A stretch of DNA of 64,000 nt from Rhopalosiphum padi. Taxonomy: Eukaryota; Arthropoda; Insecta; Hemiptera; Aphididae. Each line of letters opens with the position of its first letter. Within the stretch, counting starts at the first letter, position 1. Below the pieces are notes generated by a model that saw nothing but the letters and a program-made list of their open reading frames with translations, ran no database searches and was not told the origin of the DNA. The DNA lies in the NCBI RefSeq assembly GCF_020882245.1, contig NC_083598.1:10533178-10597177 (forward strand), given 5' to 3'. This document shows positions 12,954 through 27,900 of this stretch, in pieces. The position numbers and the translations under genes are program-made.

Positions 12954-15900
12954 GTGAGTACATACAACGACATCACTCCGTATCTAACCCACAGACAGCC
13001 CCTACCAGTGTACAGTACTGTAGTATTAAATTGAACAGTAAAACAACGATTGGTCTACTCGTTGGCTACCGTTTTGATGATGTGTTGAAAAGGCGCCTTT
13101 GCGACAACGCTTTTCACCTTGAACCAGTACCTATACGCCGCGATCGTTCAAGTCTACGCGCTGTTAGTGCTGAGATTTCCGCGAGAAGATGTGACAGTCA
13201 GTCAAATTTGGCACTGTACTTACAATATTATGTGTGTACAGAGCCACAGTTTAAGTTGATTTTTAGTTGAAAACTGTGAACTTGGCTGTCGCTTCTTTAA
13301 TTTCTGATAGTCTAATCGCGCCGGTCTACGGCGTATATTTTTAGACAATAATTATCGTCGTATAAAAACCACAAGTTCGGGATCTTTGCAATATTACAGC
13401 ACTTAATTAAATATCACAATATTATTAATGTGTCCAGTATAATTTTTACTAACCGTGGTAGTTACTAGTCTTCAGGTAGCTGTGGTTTTTTACGAGAAAA
13501 TCGTTTTTTTTTATTTTTTCTTTCCGTTTCACACGATATGTTACAACCGTACAGTGTCCATAACCTAACCATTTGGTTACGTAACCGAAGAAGAAATCGA
13601 TGGTGGCGGCGGCCGTGCGAGTATAGCCAGTGGCGGCGGCCGGCAAAGGGGGACAACCACCGCGAATACCGGTTTGTTACGCCACGGACGACGAGCGCTC
13701 CCACCGCCACTGATGCCGTAGCCGTCGCTTGCATACGCGCCGACCATCGGGAAAGCTGGTTTCGGGGTGTCGGCCGTGAGATCTGATCACTTTTTATGAA
13801 TACTGAGTTTTTTTTATTTGCGTGTGCTGAACACGTTGATTAACAATTAATAATAATAATAATAATGCATCGCGCGTTTCTTACGTACATACGTATTACA
13901 TACGTCACTGGCACAAACGCACAGCAATTACATATAATATACAGGAAAAATATTGTTAACAATTTTATTCTTCGACGTTACTATTTTACCGTTTACGTTT
14001 TGTAAGCCCCGAGCGATCGAAGTTCCGGAAACGAAAAAAAATATATACATTATACGTCATTTAGATAATTACCAATACATGTTGTCATATAAATTTGCCT
14101 ACACTAGTAATTCTACGGCTCAATGTTGTTTTTTCAATTTTTGTCTATTGTCCTATTGGCTATTACAATAGTATACTAATACTATATAGGTACACATTTT
14201 GTAAGAATAAATAATCTAATGTTTTATTTATATAATATAATATTAATATTCTATCAACTATTTACGTTCACCGTCACATGAAACTATTCAATCATTTACG
14301 ACTTTCATTCGCATACATAATAATATTATTCCATTAATTTATTTTTTTGGCAAACTATAATGACGGAAATTAATAAGCCTATTATGCATATATAGTCAAA
14401 CATGACGCGTCTGAAACATACCAATGTGTATAATGTTAATTGAACCATCAAAATATTGTTATAATATATTATAATAGATCTAACCATATATCATATAGTT
14501 ATCATAGCTATCACCGGAAGCTGATTGACTGCTAATCCGTGTCAAGGTCATTCGTAATGATACAAACATTCGTCAACAATAGTAAAATCCTACATAACTC
14601 TTGTATGGGATTTTCTTTTATCATAAAATATAACTAAACAAAATTATGAATTTCAAATTTTTCTTATCAGTTTCATTATGTATTATTTTAGATTTTTATT
14701 CATTACACAATATTATCCAACAATAAATCTCAATTGAATTATACTTGAAATACACATGGTATAAAAAAAACACCTTAATATTTACTTCGGTATTCAATAC
14801 CACAATGAATTATTATTTTTTTGTAATGCATATAATTATACAATAAAATAAACAGAACTTAGAATCTTTCATGAATAATTCAATATTGTTTAATATTATT
14901 GTAAAAGTATTATTAGATCTGTTTAAGCTTGTAATGATATGCTCACTTTTTGCGTTATTACAAGCTTTTGAGAAAAAAATTATAAGATATGTATGAACAA
15001 TAATACATAGTCTTAAACATAGGTTTTTGTTTTGGTAGTTATTAGTTACCACACTCCCGAAGGTCAGATCTTGTAAAAAGTGTCGTGACCTATAAATTAT
15101 GACTTGAATGTTTATTTAATTCTCATCACTTATCATTTTACATTTTCACCATAAAATATTGTGCATATTAAGTTAATGCCAGGTATACGTATACCATTTT
15201 ATAAATTATTTATGAAATATATATATATATCTATTATTACAATAATATACTGAAAATAACTTGATCAATTATTATCTAAAAATCAATAATTTGACCGAAT
15301 ATATTTTTTTTTGAGATTTAAGTGAATACAAAACTCTAGCTAAAAGTGAATAATAATATTCGTTAATTTAACTAAAATATACAATACACATCATTCGATA
15401 ACGAAAGACCGTATAAGACTAAATTGTTGAAAAAAAGTGAACGTAAGTGAAAGGGTAAAAAAGATAACGAAATTGAAACCTTAATAATTTAGTTTGTAGG
15501 AAGGAGGATAATGGTATTAAGTAAATAACATAATATTATTATGCCTACCAATGTTTAGTTTATACTTAAGTAAAAAGATTTAGATAATAAACAATAAACC
15601 AATACCTCTTCGTCATTTAGAATCTAGAATTGAAAATAGTTAAATAAAAAAATAAATATTATCATCATTACAAAAAAATAGGTTTGATGATATTGTGAAT
15701 CACGGGTTGATTTTTGTAAAGTATTACATAGTTATCTATTATAAAGTTTGATGTGGTTAACTTCGTCTTTTATATTCTTCCAAATATTTGGCTGGTTATT
15801 TTAATTTTTCTTAGCTTTTTCATGATATATTGATTTAGTACGTTTTGTATATTATTATATTTTATTCTTAAGATCTAATTCATCTTCGAAATACTGTCAG

Positions 15901-18900
15901 TAAAAATTGCACTACTAGAAACGTCAACTAATGTTATGATGTTTATCTTTATTAAATTTAATAAAAATCTGTCACCACCCAAGTCCGGATTGTATCCTTT
16001 TACATAATATATAATAAATTAACTGAGTATATATGCAGCTTTCAACGGTGAAAAATGTGTGCGATTTGTTAACATGGAGTTCATACAGAAAAAATTCTAT
16101 TTCTATATAAAAGCACATTTTAAAGATTATGTAATATTTATCGTATTTATCAGATTTGAGTGTATTATTTTGTAGAAACCCATGTAGAAAAATCGTATAT
16201 TTTATCTTTTTTACTGTCAATTTTTTTTTCTTATTTTAAAGGGGATAAAATATTGGAATTCATTTTTTATCTAATCGTCTATCTCTCTGATTTGTGTTAA
16301 GAAAATGTTTTTGTTAGTTTCACTATATAGCCATTCGTATGATAATGTGATTTGAATTTCAGTACATGTGCTTACAAACTATTAAATTTATTATGAACTG
16401 GACATTGAAGATCCATCATTAATTATATTATACTCTGTCAATAATAGATACAAGATTTTAAATAACATAATATTTAATTTACTTTTGTAAATTATCATAA
16501 AGTACAACAACGTCTAAACACATACATTATATGCAGACTTATAAATAGTGGAAATTAGTTTTTATCTCAAGTTGTCATTATGCAAGATTTAGATAGACAT
16601 GCTAGAACTTGATAATTTTTCGTTAAAAATCATGAAAGGTTAATTAAAGTAATATACCTATATATATTTCTACAGAAATTGAAAATAGCTTTATCTCGAG
16701 GTCAAATCGCATTCGTCAAAAATCGTTAGAAATAGCACCATCACAATTATAATATGACCATTTATTTTATGTATTTAAGTCTATAATATAATAATTTAAT
16801 AGGTAAGAATACTAATGGAAATTAACTTTATTAGTGCTGTGATTGTGTACATCATGAAGTTTATAAAATGAAATTCATGAATGATGAAAGATATAAAACG
16901 TTTACTTAAAATTGATCTTCATCTTATTATAATATTTGTCAATTATGTTATAGCTTTCACAAATAAATATATAGTCGATTATATTATCTTATATATACAC
17001 AGGTACTTACATATTATTAGCGTTTGAAATAAACATAATATATGTATCATAACTATTAATGATTGTATAATGTTTATAATAATATGTTAGATATATATGT
17101 ATAATATTATTATTACCTACGCGATTATAAAAAAAAAGTATCGTAAGTAGTTGTAAGATCCGAAATCGCTATAAACTGACCTTCATAGATTATTCAGAAC
17201 TGACGTAATCATTCATAAATGTAATCGAATACATTATCAATCAACATAAGAAAATATTGTCTTATCTAAAAAATGTCACCTAAAAATGCTAGATTTTTCT
17301 AATTATGTGTACCTGACTAATATAACTACCTAACTATATTTTACACAAGATTTTATAAATAATATCAATTTTATATATTTTAATTCTATCAAGATAATAT
17401 GTATTAATTACAAAAACTAACATTTTATTAAATTTATTTTTCATGCTCATCAATATATTAATTAGACATTAATGATTTTGAATATAAGTTTACAATATTA
17501 AATTATGCTTGGTTAAATGCATCTCGTTTAAATGACACAAGTCACGGTAATATTTTCCTAGAAATCACTATTCACTAAAATGTGTATGGTTAAAATTAAT
17601 ACAAAACAGAACAATGATAATGTAGGTCAGTAGACAAAACTTCTTTTTACAATTTCTTCTATCCATTTCATTTTCTACTTGCGTATGTCAGTATGTTCTA
17701 TAATAATGTGTTCACTTAAGATCAATATAAGTAATTATAATCATATTTTTAAACTATAAATCAAGATACCAAAATTTATTAAAAAAAAAAACAACAAATA
17801 ATAATTACTTAGAGCGTCCTTGCTGGTTTTGATTTAATTATAATACTTTTCAAGTAATACATACATATTATTCTATTATATAATTGCCTTAACCATTTGC
17901 TGATTGCCCTAAATTATAAAACACGTTTTTATTGATTATAAATCTACATTAGGTAAAACCTTCATTTATTTTAGTGGTTTATTTTTTTATACTTTAGTTA
18001 ACTTAATAGAACATGGTATACTTACTGAAGTCATCAATTTATTTTATTTAACACTTACAAGTTTAGTTATCTATATAAACATTATGATTATCTTGTAAAA
18101 TACACAAATATCGTTTTCTAAAATAAGATGTATAAAAAATTACTTCTGGTTTTTTAATTTTATTTTTTATAAAAATATGTACTTAATATTACTATATATA
18201 CTAGCTATGTTTAGGGTATATAAGTTAACGCTAACTATTTTTACATATTTATTATTTCGCCGTGTAAAAGCAATTCGATGTTCAAGTCACATCGTTAAAG
18301 AAGGAATTTACGTTTAAAGTTAAATCAGCTTCTGTGTTTTTTAATTTTATTTTAAAATAACTCAAATTATAATGAAGTCAGTAGTATAATAATAGTATTT
18401 AATGTATTTAAATGTATATGTGTTTTTGATTTTATTAATTAAAATGAAAAAAGAACTATCATATAAAAAACAAATATGAACATTAAACGCGCGAGAAAAT
18501 TTAACGAGTTATTTGCAAGCATATTGTAAGGTTATTTTACGATAACATGACTCAAAATAATAATATAATTTGAAGGTTAGAGATATTATTTTAATAAACG
18601 ATTGTGGTAATAACGTTGATATTAAAATAAATAAATGCTGTACCTATTCATATTTATTCATATTTTATTCCCATACCTGGTAACTAAAATATACCACTTA
18701 TGCCGGATAATTAAACGAGTAAATGGCCTACAGGCTGCAGTATTTAATAAGTTTTATTTCGGTAAATACAATATAAATAAAGGTTGTACGAATATACTTT
18801 AAATTTTAATGTGTAAGTAAACACTGCGTTTAAAATCCTTTAAGAACAGATAGTATATACCTACATAATATTTATTGTATTATAACAACTAATATTGTTG

Positions 18901-21900
18901 TATTTGTATACCATAATATACATTGAGCAACATAAGTATATAACTGATGAATTTTGTAATTGTTGGAAAACAACTAAACAACGTTTAATTAAATAAACCA
19001 AAGGAATGTTTTAATCCAAAGAGATAATAAATAACCTTCGTACAGAACTATACTAAATATAAAAATAAATACAGATGAGGACATCTATTACAATAGATGT
19101 CATAATATATGGTTTTATGATTTATTATTTTTATATACCTAAGAGTTAAACGTAATGAACATTATACACAGTAATTTGCAAAACGTCATCAAATTTGATT
19201 AACAATCATAGTCAAGAAAAATTATTGCTTTTGATTTACGTCAGACTAAATAAGCATTTCCTCGTGGCAAACTAATACAATTTAATTGAACCACGTTGAA
19301 GTATTAGTTTTTAGTCGGTTTTTCAATAATACTAAATATATTATCAATGATAAATGGACGTTTAAGATTTTAATTAATTTTAACATGTATACAAAATAAG
19401 TGTGTGACTATATATTTACTATGTCTAATATATTACAAATAAAATAATTGCATACAATAAACACTTTATGCGTATATAGTATATTTGACTTTTAAGAACG
19501 TTTTTATGACCATTATATATTTTAAGCACAACATTCTAGAAACAATTAATGTTTCAAAAACTAATTTCTGTTGCGTATGTTAAAAATAAATAAATTAAAC
19601 GTTATTATTATTTAACTACTACGGTTTATTATTAATTTTTTGTTTATTGAAGTATACGTTTCGAATGACACCTAAATAAACAACTGAAGACAAATACGTT
19701 ATATTATATCTATATATCAGACCAACAATAGTATATATAATATATACATATTATACGGTGTACCTACCGTATTACAACAGGGTCAGGGTTAATTATAATA
19801 CGGGTAATTTTATCTTTAACTTCTTGTTTTGAAAATTTTATACGCTTTTACTGCAGTAGGTATTTTCGACACGATTTATAAGTAATTACTACAATATAAT
19901 AATGTACCTATATTAGTGAATGGCCAAATTAAATAGGTAAAATGATATTGTACCTACACAATAATTGTGTGCATAGTGCCACAGTGGCTAGGTAAATTTC
20001 AAATGTACCCGTGTATAAATTATCACGGGTAATATTGTTTTACCCTTGGATTGAATTGCCTTTTATTGATCAAGTCCGTTTTCAATTAATTTGTATAGAT
20101 ATTTTCTGTTATAAAAACTTGTATCGTTTTACTTCTAGCACATAGTAAACAAATACCTAATAATACCAATAAAATAAACCTTACCAGTGCTATATAGGGG
20201 TAGCCCACTATTCCGCCAAAATCGACTTTTCCGTTTACCGCCAAGTCTGTTTATCAACATAATATTTATAATAATAACTATTTATATTTTCAACTACTCC
20301 AAATTTCAGTGTTACTTTGAAAACATATCTGGAGTTATTAAAAAGTATAATTAATTTAAAATAACACATTCAAGTAAAACGTCAAAATTAAGTCGTTCTC
20401 AGTAAATTATACAAAATACAGTCTAAAATTAAAACTCTTGATTTTAAAATAATTTAAAATTGTATTTTATTATAAATAGTTATTTTAATATTTTTTTTTT
20501 CTACGTTTTACGCTATGAATTTATATACACTCTATATATATACGTCTTTATATACACTTGATAAACCGATTTTTTGTATTTTACGATATTAAGATTGTGT
20601 TGAATGAAACCGGCATCTTTAAATATTGGTTTGCGATCTTATTTTAGAAACTGCATGAAGTATAACCTTTTCGAAGTAATCATTTACTTTTAAAGAGAAA
20701 AAATAACTCCAAGTCTTTGCACTTTTTGATTGTTGCTCAAAATATGATGTAGATATACGTTTATGTACATTTATTTGGTAATAACTTATTACTAATTAGC
20801 AAAAAATGAATGGAATGTAACGACTATTAAAATATCCATGAATTGAAAAAATTGTAAAAAAAACAATAAACGAACACAATAATCGAAAGTTCCATTCTTA
20901 TAATAAACGTAAAACGCTATCAACTATTGACAATAATCTAAGCTTTGATTCACATGAAAATATTATTTTAGGTATTTTTTGTTATTTATCAATAAAACGT
21001 TTTCATATCAATTATAAATTAAGGACGTTATGGGCATCAGCTATATTAGTAAGATTATGAAGTATAGTTGTTCGTCGTTTTTCATGTATATATTATATAT
21101 ATTTTGATTCCATATCGAAAATAGTAATATTTTATAAATTACTATTTTTTTTTATTTCAGTTAGAATAATTTTCTATCGTCTTGCACTAAGTGCAATGCA
21201 CTTATATATCCAATAGATTTTCTTGTATATATTGTACTTATCACATGCTTCTTCAACGCTTGGCTATCATCATCATGCTTTGTGTTGTAATGTATTTGTA
21301 TTGACATAAATTGTGTTATATTTAAAATTTATTGAAATTAATTATTTTTTATCACATTACTTTCAATAGTTATATTTTCCATTATGCTGAATTCACTTGT
21401 TTCTCACGAATTTTATCAAAAAATAAAAGTAAATAGATGTCGTAAAATCGATAAAAGATAAAATAGCAACACTTTATCTTAACTGATAATAATTATCAGT
21501 TTCCGTCGCATGTATTGTGAACTTAATCTTCCTTCTGTTATATTAATAAAGAAAAGGCATGATTTGAAAATATTATCAAAATGGTCTATATATTTCAATT
21601 CTTACAATAAGGGGTTATCAACATCTAAAAACTGAAATTTTTGGCTGGCAGAAAACGGAAACATATATTATTATACTGGCGGTAAACGGGAAGGTCAATT
21701 TTAGCAGAAAACGGCGATGTTGCAAAATAGAGTTAACGTAAAAAATATAGGGAATTTGTGCTCTATAATATAATTAAAATAGAATGTATTTTAAACAAAT
21801 TATTTTTAGCATATTGTGTTAAAAACGTTTTAATCAATTATTAAAATATTTTAATAATAAACGTTTAAAATTATATATAATATATGTATGATTGTATCTT

Positions 21901-24900
21901 ATTTCTTTTTAAGAAATATCCATATTGTTTGTATATTACGGCATACACAATTAAACTATGATGTAGACAATATAATAATAATGATGTTACTTTATAATAT
22001 ACATAGACATCACACTTGAAACGAAGTATTGTTATAAATTAAAATGTTTAATACGTTTAAAAAAATACTAAATAAAAATGTTTCTTTTATTAACCCTGCT
22101 TATAACTATTCTCCTTATATTTGAGGAAATTAAATCAATAAATTAATATTAACTTGATAATATTTTAAATTTAATTTTTTAAATATCAAAATACTATGAA
22201 ATTGGAAAAGCTATTTCAGAAAAAAATTATTTCTATTCATTCTTATTCTCGTTTTCTTTATAATATTTAACAATAATACATTGAAAAATTTAAAACCGTG
22301 CATGACGAATTATTTTCAGGCGAAAAATGCACTGAATTAAGTTCTACGTCGGTATTTGAGCTAAATTTTAACTCACGTAGTTTGTAATATACACAAATTT
22401 ATTTTATACTATATTCTTCGTATGACGTTTTAAAACAAAATTATACTTGTTAAAAAAGTAATTATAATTTGTTTGTTTCTAAATTCCTCGGTGTTTCTTT
22501 ATTTTAATTTTGTTTTCAGCGAAAGTAATTTATTATTATTGTGTTGTACTTATATTTTCGATTACTTTCATAAATAGGTCTGTCGGTTATCTTGTACCTA
22601 TTAATTATTATTTGAATTTTTGTGGACATTAAAAACATAATCATACAAAAATAAACAAATTACAAACTCGATCACATAAGACGGTGGTAGATGTTTAGTT
22701 GTGACGATCAGAGGTTTGTTATTTCAAAACATGTTTACTCGGACAAATTATAAGTCATAATACGAAACGGAGCTTACTGGTTGATGACCCGAAATTCGTT
22801 ATACCAGACGGTTTGTTTTCGATAATAATAAGACATAATTTGTTAGATAATATCGTCGCGGACAGCATCCGATACGCGCTTTTCGTCGGTTTGTGTATTA
22901 ATACTTATACTTACGTACTTTGGGAATTCGGAATAGTAATAATATTATTAATGCATAATCTGTGGTTCGAGGAAATATGGAGTTGTGCCACGTGCGAACG
23001 TCTATCTTAGAAGTTATGTCATTATTTTTTGACATAAAAACCATGTTTAATAGTAATTTATGATGTATTCTATATTTTCAGAACTTCTTTCATTTTTTTT
23101 TATAGCTTTAGTTTACAACTCGATGATTATAGTGTAATATAACAAACGACAATAATATAATAATATCGTTATTATACGCTCGTAAATATTCGGACTGAAC
23201 GCTATTGCCGCATACAACGTTTCCACGGTTTTGATATTCGGCCGTCTCTTTTGTTTCATAGTATGTTCTCTCTCAGCAAATAATGCATAGCTCCTACAAA
23301 CCATCGATATATTTTTGGAGTTAATGACATCGCGTTTGCGCTTGCGCGATCAAAATATACCGCAAACCATCCGAATGCGTTCGTGTGCCTTGCCAATGTC
23401 ATAACGAGATTATGATAAGAATAATGTAGTAGACTTATTTGCAGAAGATTTAAATTAATACATGGTAGCCTACGGAGGATAGATGATTTTTGTACAAGTA
23501 GTACTCAGTTATTTCTACAGTTAAAACAATTGCCTTTTCATATTTTAGCCTTATTAGCCAATCACATGTCATTTTGTTTTGTTTAAAAAATACGTTAGGC
23601 ATAATATGATGATCGTATTGTTTTTGACCACGATGTAATTCATAAAATAAGGGTGAATTCGCTTGGGTGTGTGAAAGAGCAGAGGGGATCCTCGGGAATG
23701 TGCCCCTGACCCTTTCAACTCGAATTTGAGGATCTGTGCCGTACAAAAGTGGTGCGAGGGCAGTTATGGGTTCTTGAAATGGCGCGTATGTGGCTAATGA
23801 AAATATATGTAAATACATTTAATAAAATATTATTTTAAACTTAAAATATAGATGAATACCCTGTAGATTATACATAAACCGTTTGATATCTGTAGGTCAC
23901 ATTGTATATAATATACTATATGGACATTGGTGCAGTAAGGGCAAAGAACCAACGGCTGAATAGTTGCGTTAAAAAAGCTTAGACACTGTAGTGTCTCCCG
24001 AGTACAACTATACGAGTATCTGGTCTTTTTAAACAGGCTGTATATACAAACAGCTGCTGCTGATGTGATACTATTATTGTTATTATAATGATATCCGGTC
24101 ACAATATTGTTTTCAGCGCCGTATAACCTTCTGCGGCGTCGTCAACACGGGTCGCCGACACTTCGGCCGTGTCGCTAAAGGGCTTTCGGTAAACATGCCA
24201 TAATATACATATATATGTAATTTAGATGTATACATAGGTACGTGATGAACGACAGACTCGACGCTGCAAAATATGATACATGTTATTAATTATTATTATT
24301 ATTATTATTATTACGTCGTTCAGTCGGACAGCGGCACGTTATTGCATTTTTCTCGTATTATTTTCACTGGACGCTCGTGTAGTCAGTTCCCGTGTATAGC
24401 TTTTATAGGAGAACGGGACGAACGCGGACTTTCACGGCCCCGGAACGTAATATTATAACTCAATAATAATATTACATTTTGTTGCTTTTAACCCATCGAA
24501 TATGGATTGCGATCGATCGTATAATATTTAATATAATATAAATGAGTATAAGTAGTGACGTAGACGCACTTCGGCCACGTACATATTTTCCCAGACGAAT
24601 ACACAAGAAGACGCAACAACTATAACATAACATAATATAATATGTATATATTCACACACACATGACCGGTACGACTATATTATATATATATATTTAGTTT
24701 CCGAAGGCGGCGGCAAAAAGTGAAAGTACTATCGGACGTAGTGACCGTGAAGGTAATTCGATAATAATTTGGTTTCGAGGCAACGGCGTACATATCTATG
24801 GCGAAAGCTCTTTTTCCTCTCTCGTGTCGTCATTGGTTTTTTTTCTCCGTCTCATTATGTTATATTATTACATTTGTTGCCGTGGCAGCACTCCAGTGAT

Positions 24901-27900
24901 TCTTATACAGTTTCCTCGCTTTGTTTTTCCCGCGGTCTCTGCTTTTCATTGTCGGCCGGTGTTCCGCACAATGTCTTGCACCGTTTCTCGCTGTACCTAC
25001 TCGTACAACGTTCGGTGTATAACAATCATAATATTATACGTCACGTGCGTACATTATGAAAACATCTTTATCGTTTGTCGCATTCGCGAGAATAAAGAGT
25101 TTTGCGCAACAGTTGCCGCCAAAAAGGGCTTCGCCTTGTAAACTATTAGTGTTATTAGTATATAACGATGATGACGATACACACGACGCGTTTTTAACAC
25201 CTTGTCGTAAGTCATTTAGAATAAAACACACAAACCATCGTGCCGAATGTCAATATAAGTTATGCGATATTAATCATTTATATACGATAAGTGTTAAAAT
25301 AAAATGAATGTGTCAGCATTGGTTTAAACGCCGTTTCCATTTTTAGAGTTCCCGTAGTTAGTTTTCAACGAATTATAAATTATGCAAACATTATATTACA
25401 TAGGTACATCGTACATTAACTACGTGTGCATTACAGATTATAAGCTTTCGATTTATGTTTAATAAATATTACCGATAAAAATATATTATTAAAACATGGT
25501 ATTTGAACGTATACCACATTGAGTTATGTTAATGATTTCATCGAGCAAGTACATGCTTTAATATAATATATTATTTGTTATATAACACATAATGATAGTG
25601 ACTATTTTAGTAGATAGTGTTAGTGAACTATATTAAGCAATATTAATACCTGATCGGTTGATCAATCAATTTAGCTTCAAATATTTCAATTTCAATTGGA
25701 TGATCGCTTGTGAAAAAAGAGAAATAAAGAAATTTGATGAATTTAAAAACCTATTTTCAAACTGTTGTACAAATACATCCGATTATTGCAAAAGTAACAA
25801 TTTTCACTGTTCTTAAATATAATCGAGTTATACAATGGCTAAGAGAGAAGATTTTCATCAATCGTACGAGCACATATACACTTGAAATAATGACAAATAC
25901 GTTTTCCTTTGTGTAGGGTCCGACCTCATTTTGCGTTAGTTTTCAAAAGGATTATTGATTTATATATATATATATATATATATTTCCAGTTCTACAAACT
26001 AAAGTAAAACGTCTTGTTTGATATAAACTTTAAATAATAGTGTTGGTTATAGTAAGTTTTTTAGTTTTTGTATAGAATATAGATACGCCATCTCTAACAC
26101 TTTGACATTATAAATAATTACACTTCCTAGTTATAAAATAAAAATAAATATATTTTTAGAACAGTTGGTAAATTTATGAAAACGACTTAAATGATTACAA
26201 GATATATATTATTATATATTGTACAGTAATTTATTATAAATTGGTTCATACTTTTTAAACGTTGGTATTGAAATAATTATTATGGCTATGCTTAATTGAC
26301 CAATTATCCATAAAAACAAATCTCTCGTACAACTATACTATAAATTATTGAAATAGGTAACTCCAAAAATTATTATTTTTTTTTTTTATGAAAAAAACCA
26401 CACATACTCGAATTTTACCGAATTGTATATGCGCATAACTCGTTTCCGGCGTCGGATACTGAATAATCCTGTCGTATTAACACGTTAGTAAACATCGCGT
26501 AAGCCAACAAGAAATCGATTTATATAACATAAACTCGTTTGCTCTTTCCGTCGCGGGTCCAACACACTCATTGTTTCACGTGATCCGGATAGATTCGGTC
26601 TGACTTTAAAATGTCGATGTACGGACAGAGGTCGCAGTCCAGGACAGATAATACGTAATGTTTATGGAACGTAAAAAATAATGCGATTTGGGTATAAGTA
26701 TACAGTATTTTATACGATGCGTGTAATACGTATGACACACGTGAAGTGATAAACGATCCACTCAAACACACGTGGGAAAACTTCGTTGACAGCATTGCGA
26801 CGGCTACTATGGCTAACCCCACCAGCTTTAGCTGTATGTCCACAATCCGACAACCCACCGACCTATGTGTTGTTTTTGGCTTTCGACACGTAAGAGTATA
26901 CATTTATTACAAAGGCAAGCATACGTAAAAACCACGGCAACTGGAGCCGATAAGATTAAGCGCACGTATGGTAACTGATTGAGAATCCCCCGACCAAAAT
27001 CACATCGTTGGACCGGAAAACGTCTCACCGTTTCCGCCATCACCGCTCATCAATACGTCAAGCTGTTCGTTGTAAACCGTTCGACTTACCACCAGCGTAC
27101 AACACAACATATTATATTATTATAATTTATAATATCGAGTGCTACCCCCTGTAACACCACGATATTGGCTCGTTGCGATTTCAATCATAATATTGTTATC
27201 ATCACGACCGTGGTTGTACTGTAGACATGTACAGATATTATATTCCTCGGTCGCCTAACGCAGAGGCCCGACAGCCGACGTGTGTCCAAATAACATGCGT
27301 ACCTATCTAATACGATTTCCATTCTCAGCGCGCGCCGGGAAAACATCGAAAGTGGGTCAAGTGGATATTATTGGTATTGTCCGATTTTCCCGCACCACCA
27401 CGACCCCGACGGCCACGTCAAACGTACAGTTTTCCGCTGGGAGGGAAATATACATAAAATCGTATAAATACATACGCTGCAGGCTACACACGTCTGCGTG
27501 CGTTTATACACGTATCACAGTGTACGATAAAATATAGACACGTGTAATATATTATGATATGTTTATCACAGAGCAATGTGAAAACAGAGGGTGGGGAAAC
27601 TATGTGTATATAATATTGTCTGCTGTAAAATCCATACCGTAATATTTGCCGTGGAGACCTTCACGTGGCGCTTTCACCCGTGGCAAGGTACCAGCTATAT
27701 ACCTACTATATAATACATATTATAGTGGTCCAGACGTAATAATTTGTGCGAGTTCACGGGAAAAATCGTAGACGATTTTATTATATTTTCTTTCGTATTA
27801 AACGAACGTTTTCCCATACACACGGAGATCTCGCCTGATCCGGGGGACGAAAATCACGTATTTTGAGCACCCCTGTCTCGTCGACGTGATCATCATATTA

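Larger units (their letters stand above)
20190..21735. mobile_element. Degenerate DNA-transposon-like element with 33-bp terminal inverted repeats
   Basis: Bases 20211-20243 and the reverse complement of 21677-21709 align without gaps at 28 of 33 positions, and all five differences are transitions. Both contain the core CCGTTTACCGCCA. The right end carries extra copies of a related motif of the form GCAGAAAACGG (near 21647 and 21704), so the subterminal region is repetitive. The roughly 1.5-kb interior has two minus-strand open stretches, 21164-21328 (55 codons) and 20622-20795 (58 codons), that look like remnants of a coding region. Exact outer ends and target-site duplication were not resolved. 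The superfamily is unknown to me. Confidence 0.55.

Noticed and set aside
12842..13270. 142-codon + frame overlapping exon 1
   Set aside because: It is in a different frame from the transporter start, begins at a GTG rather than an ATG, and runs through the consensus donor into intron 1.
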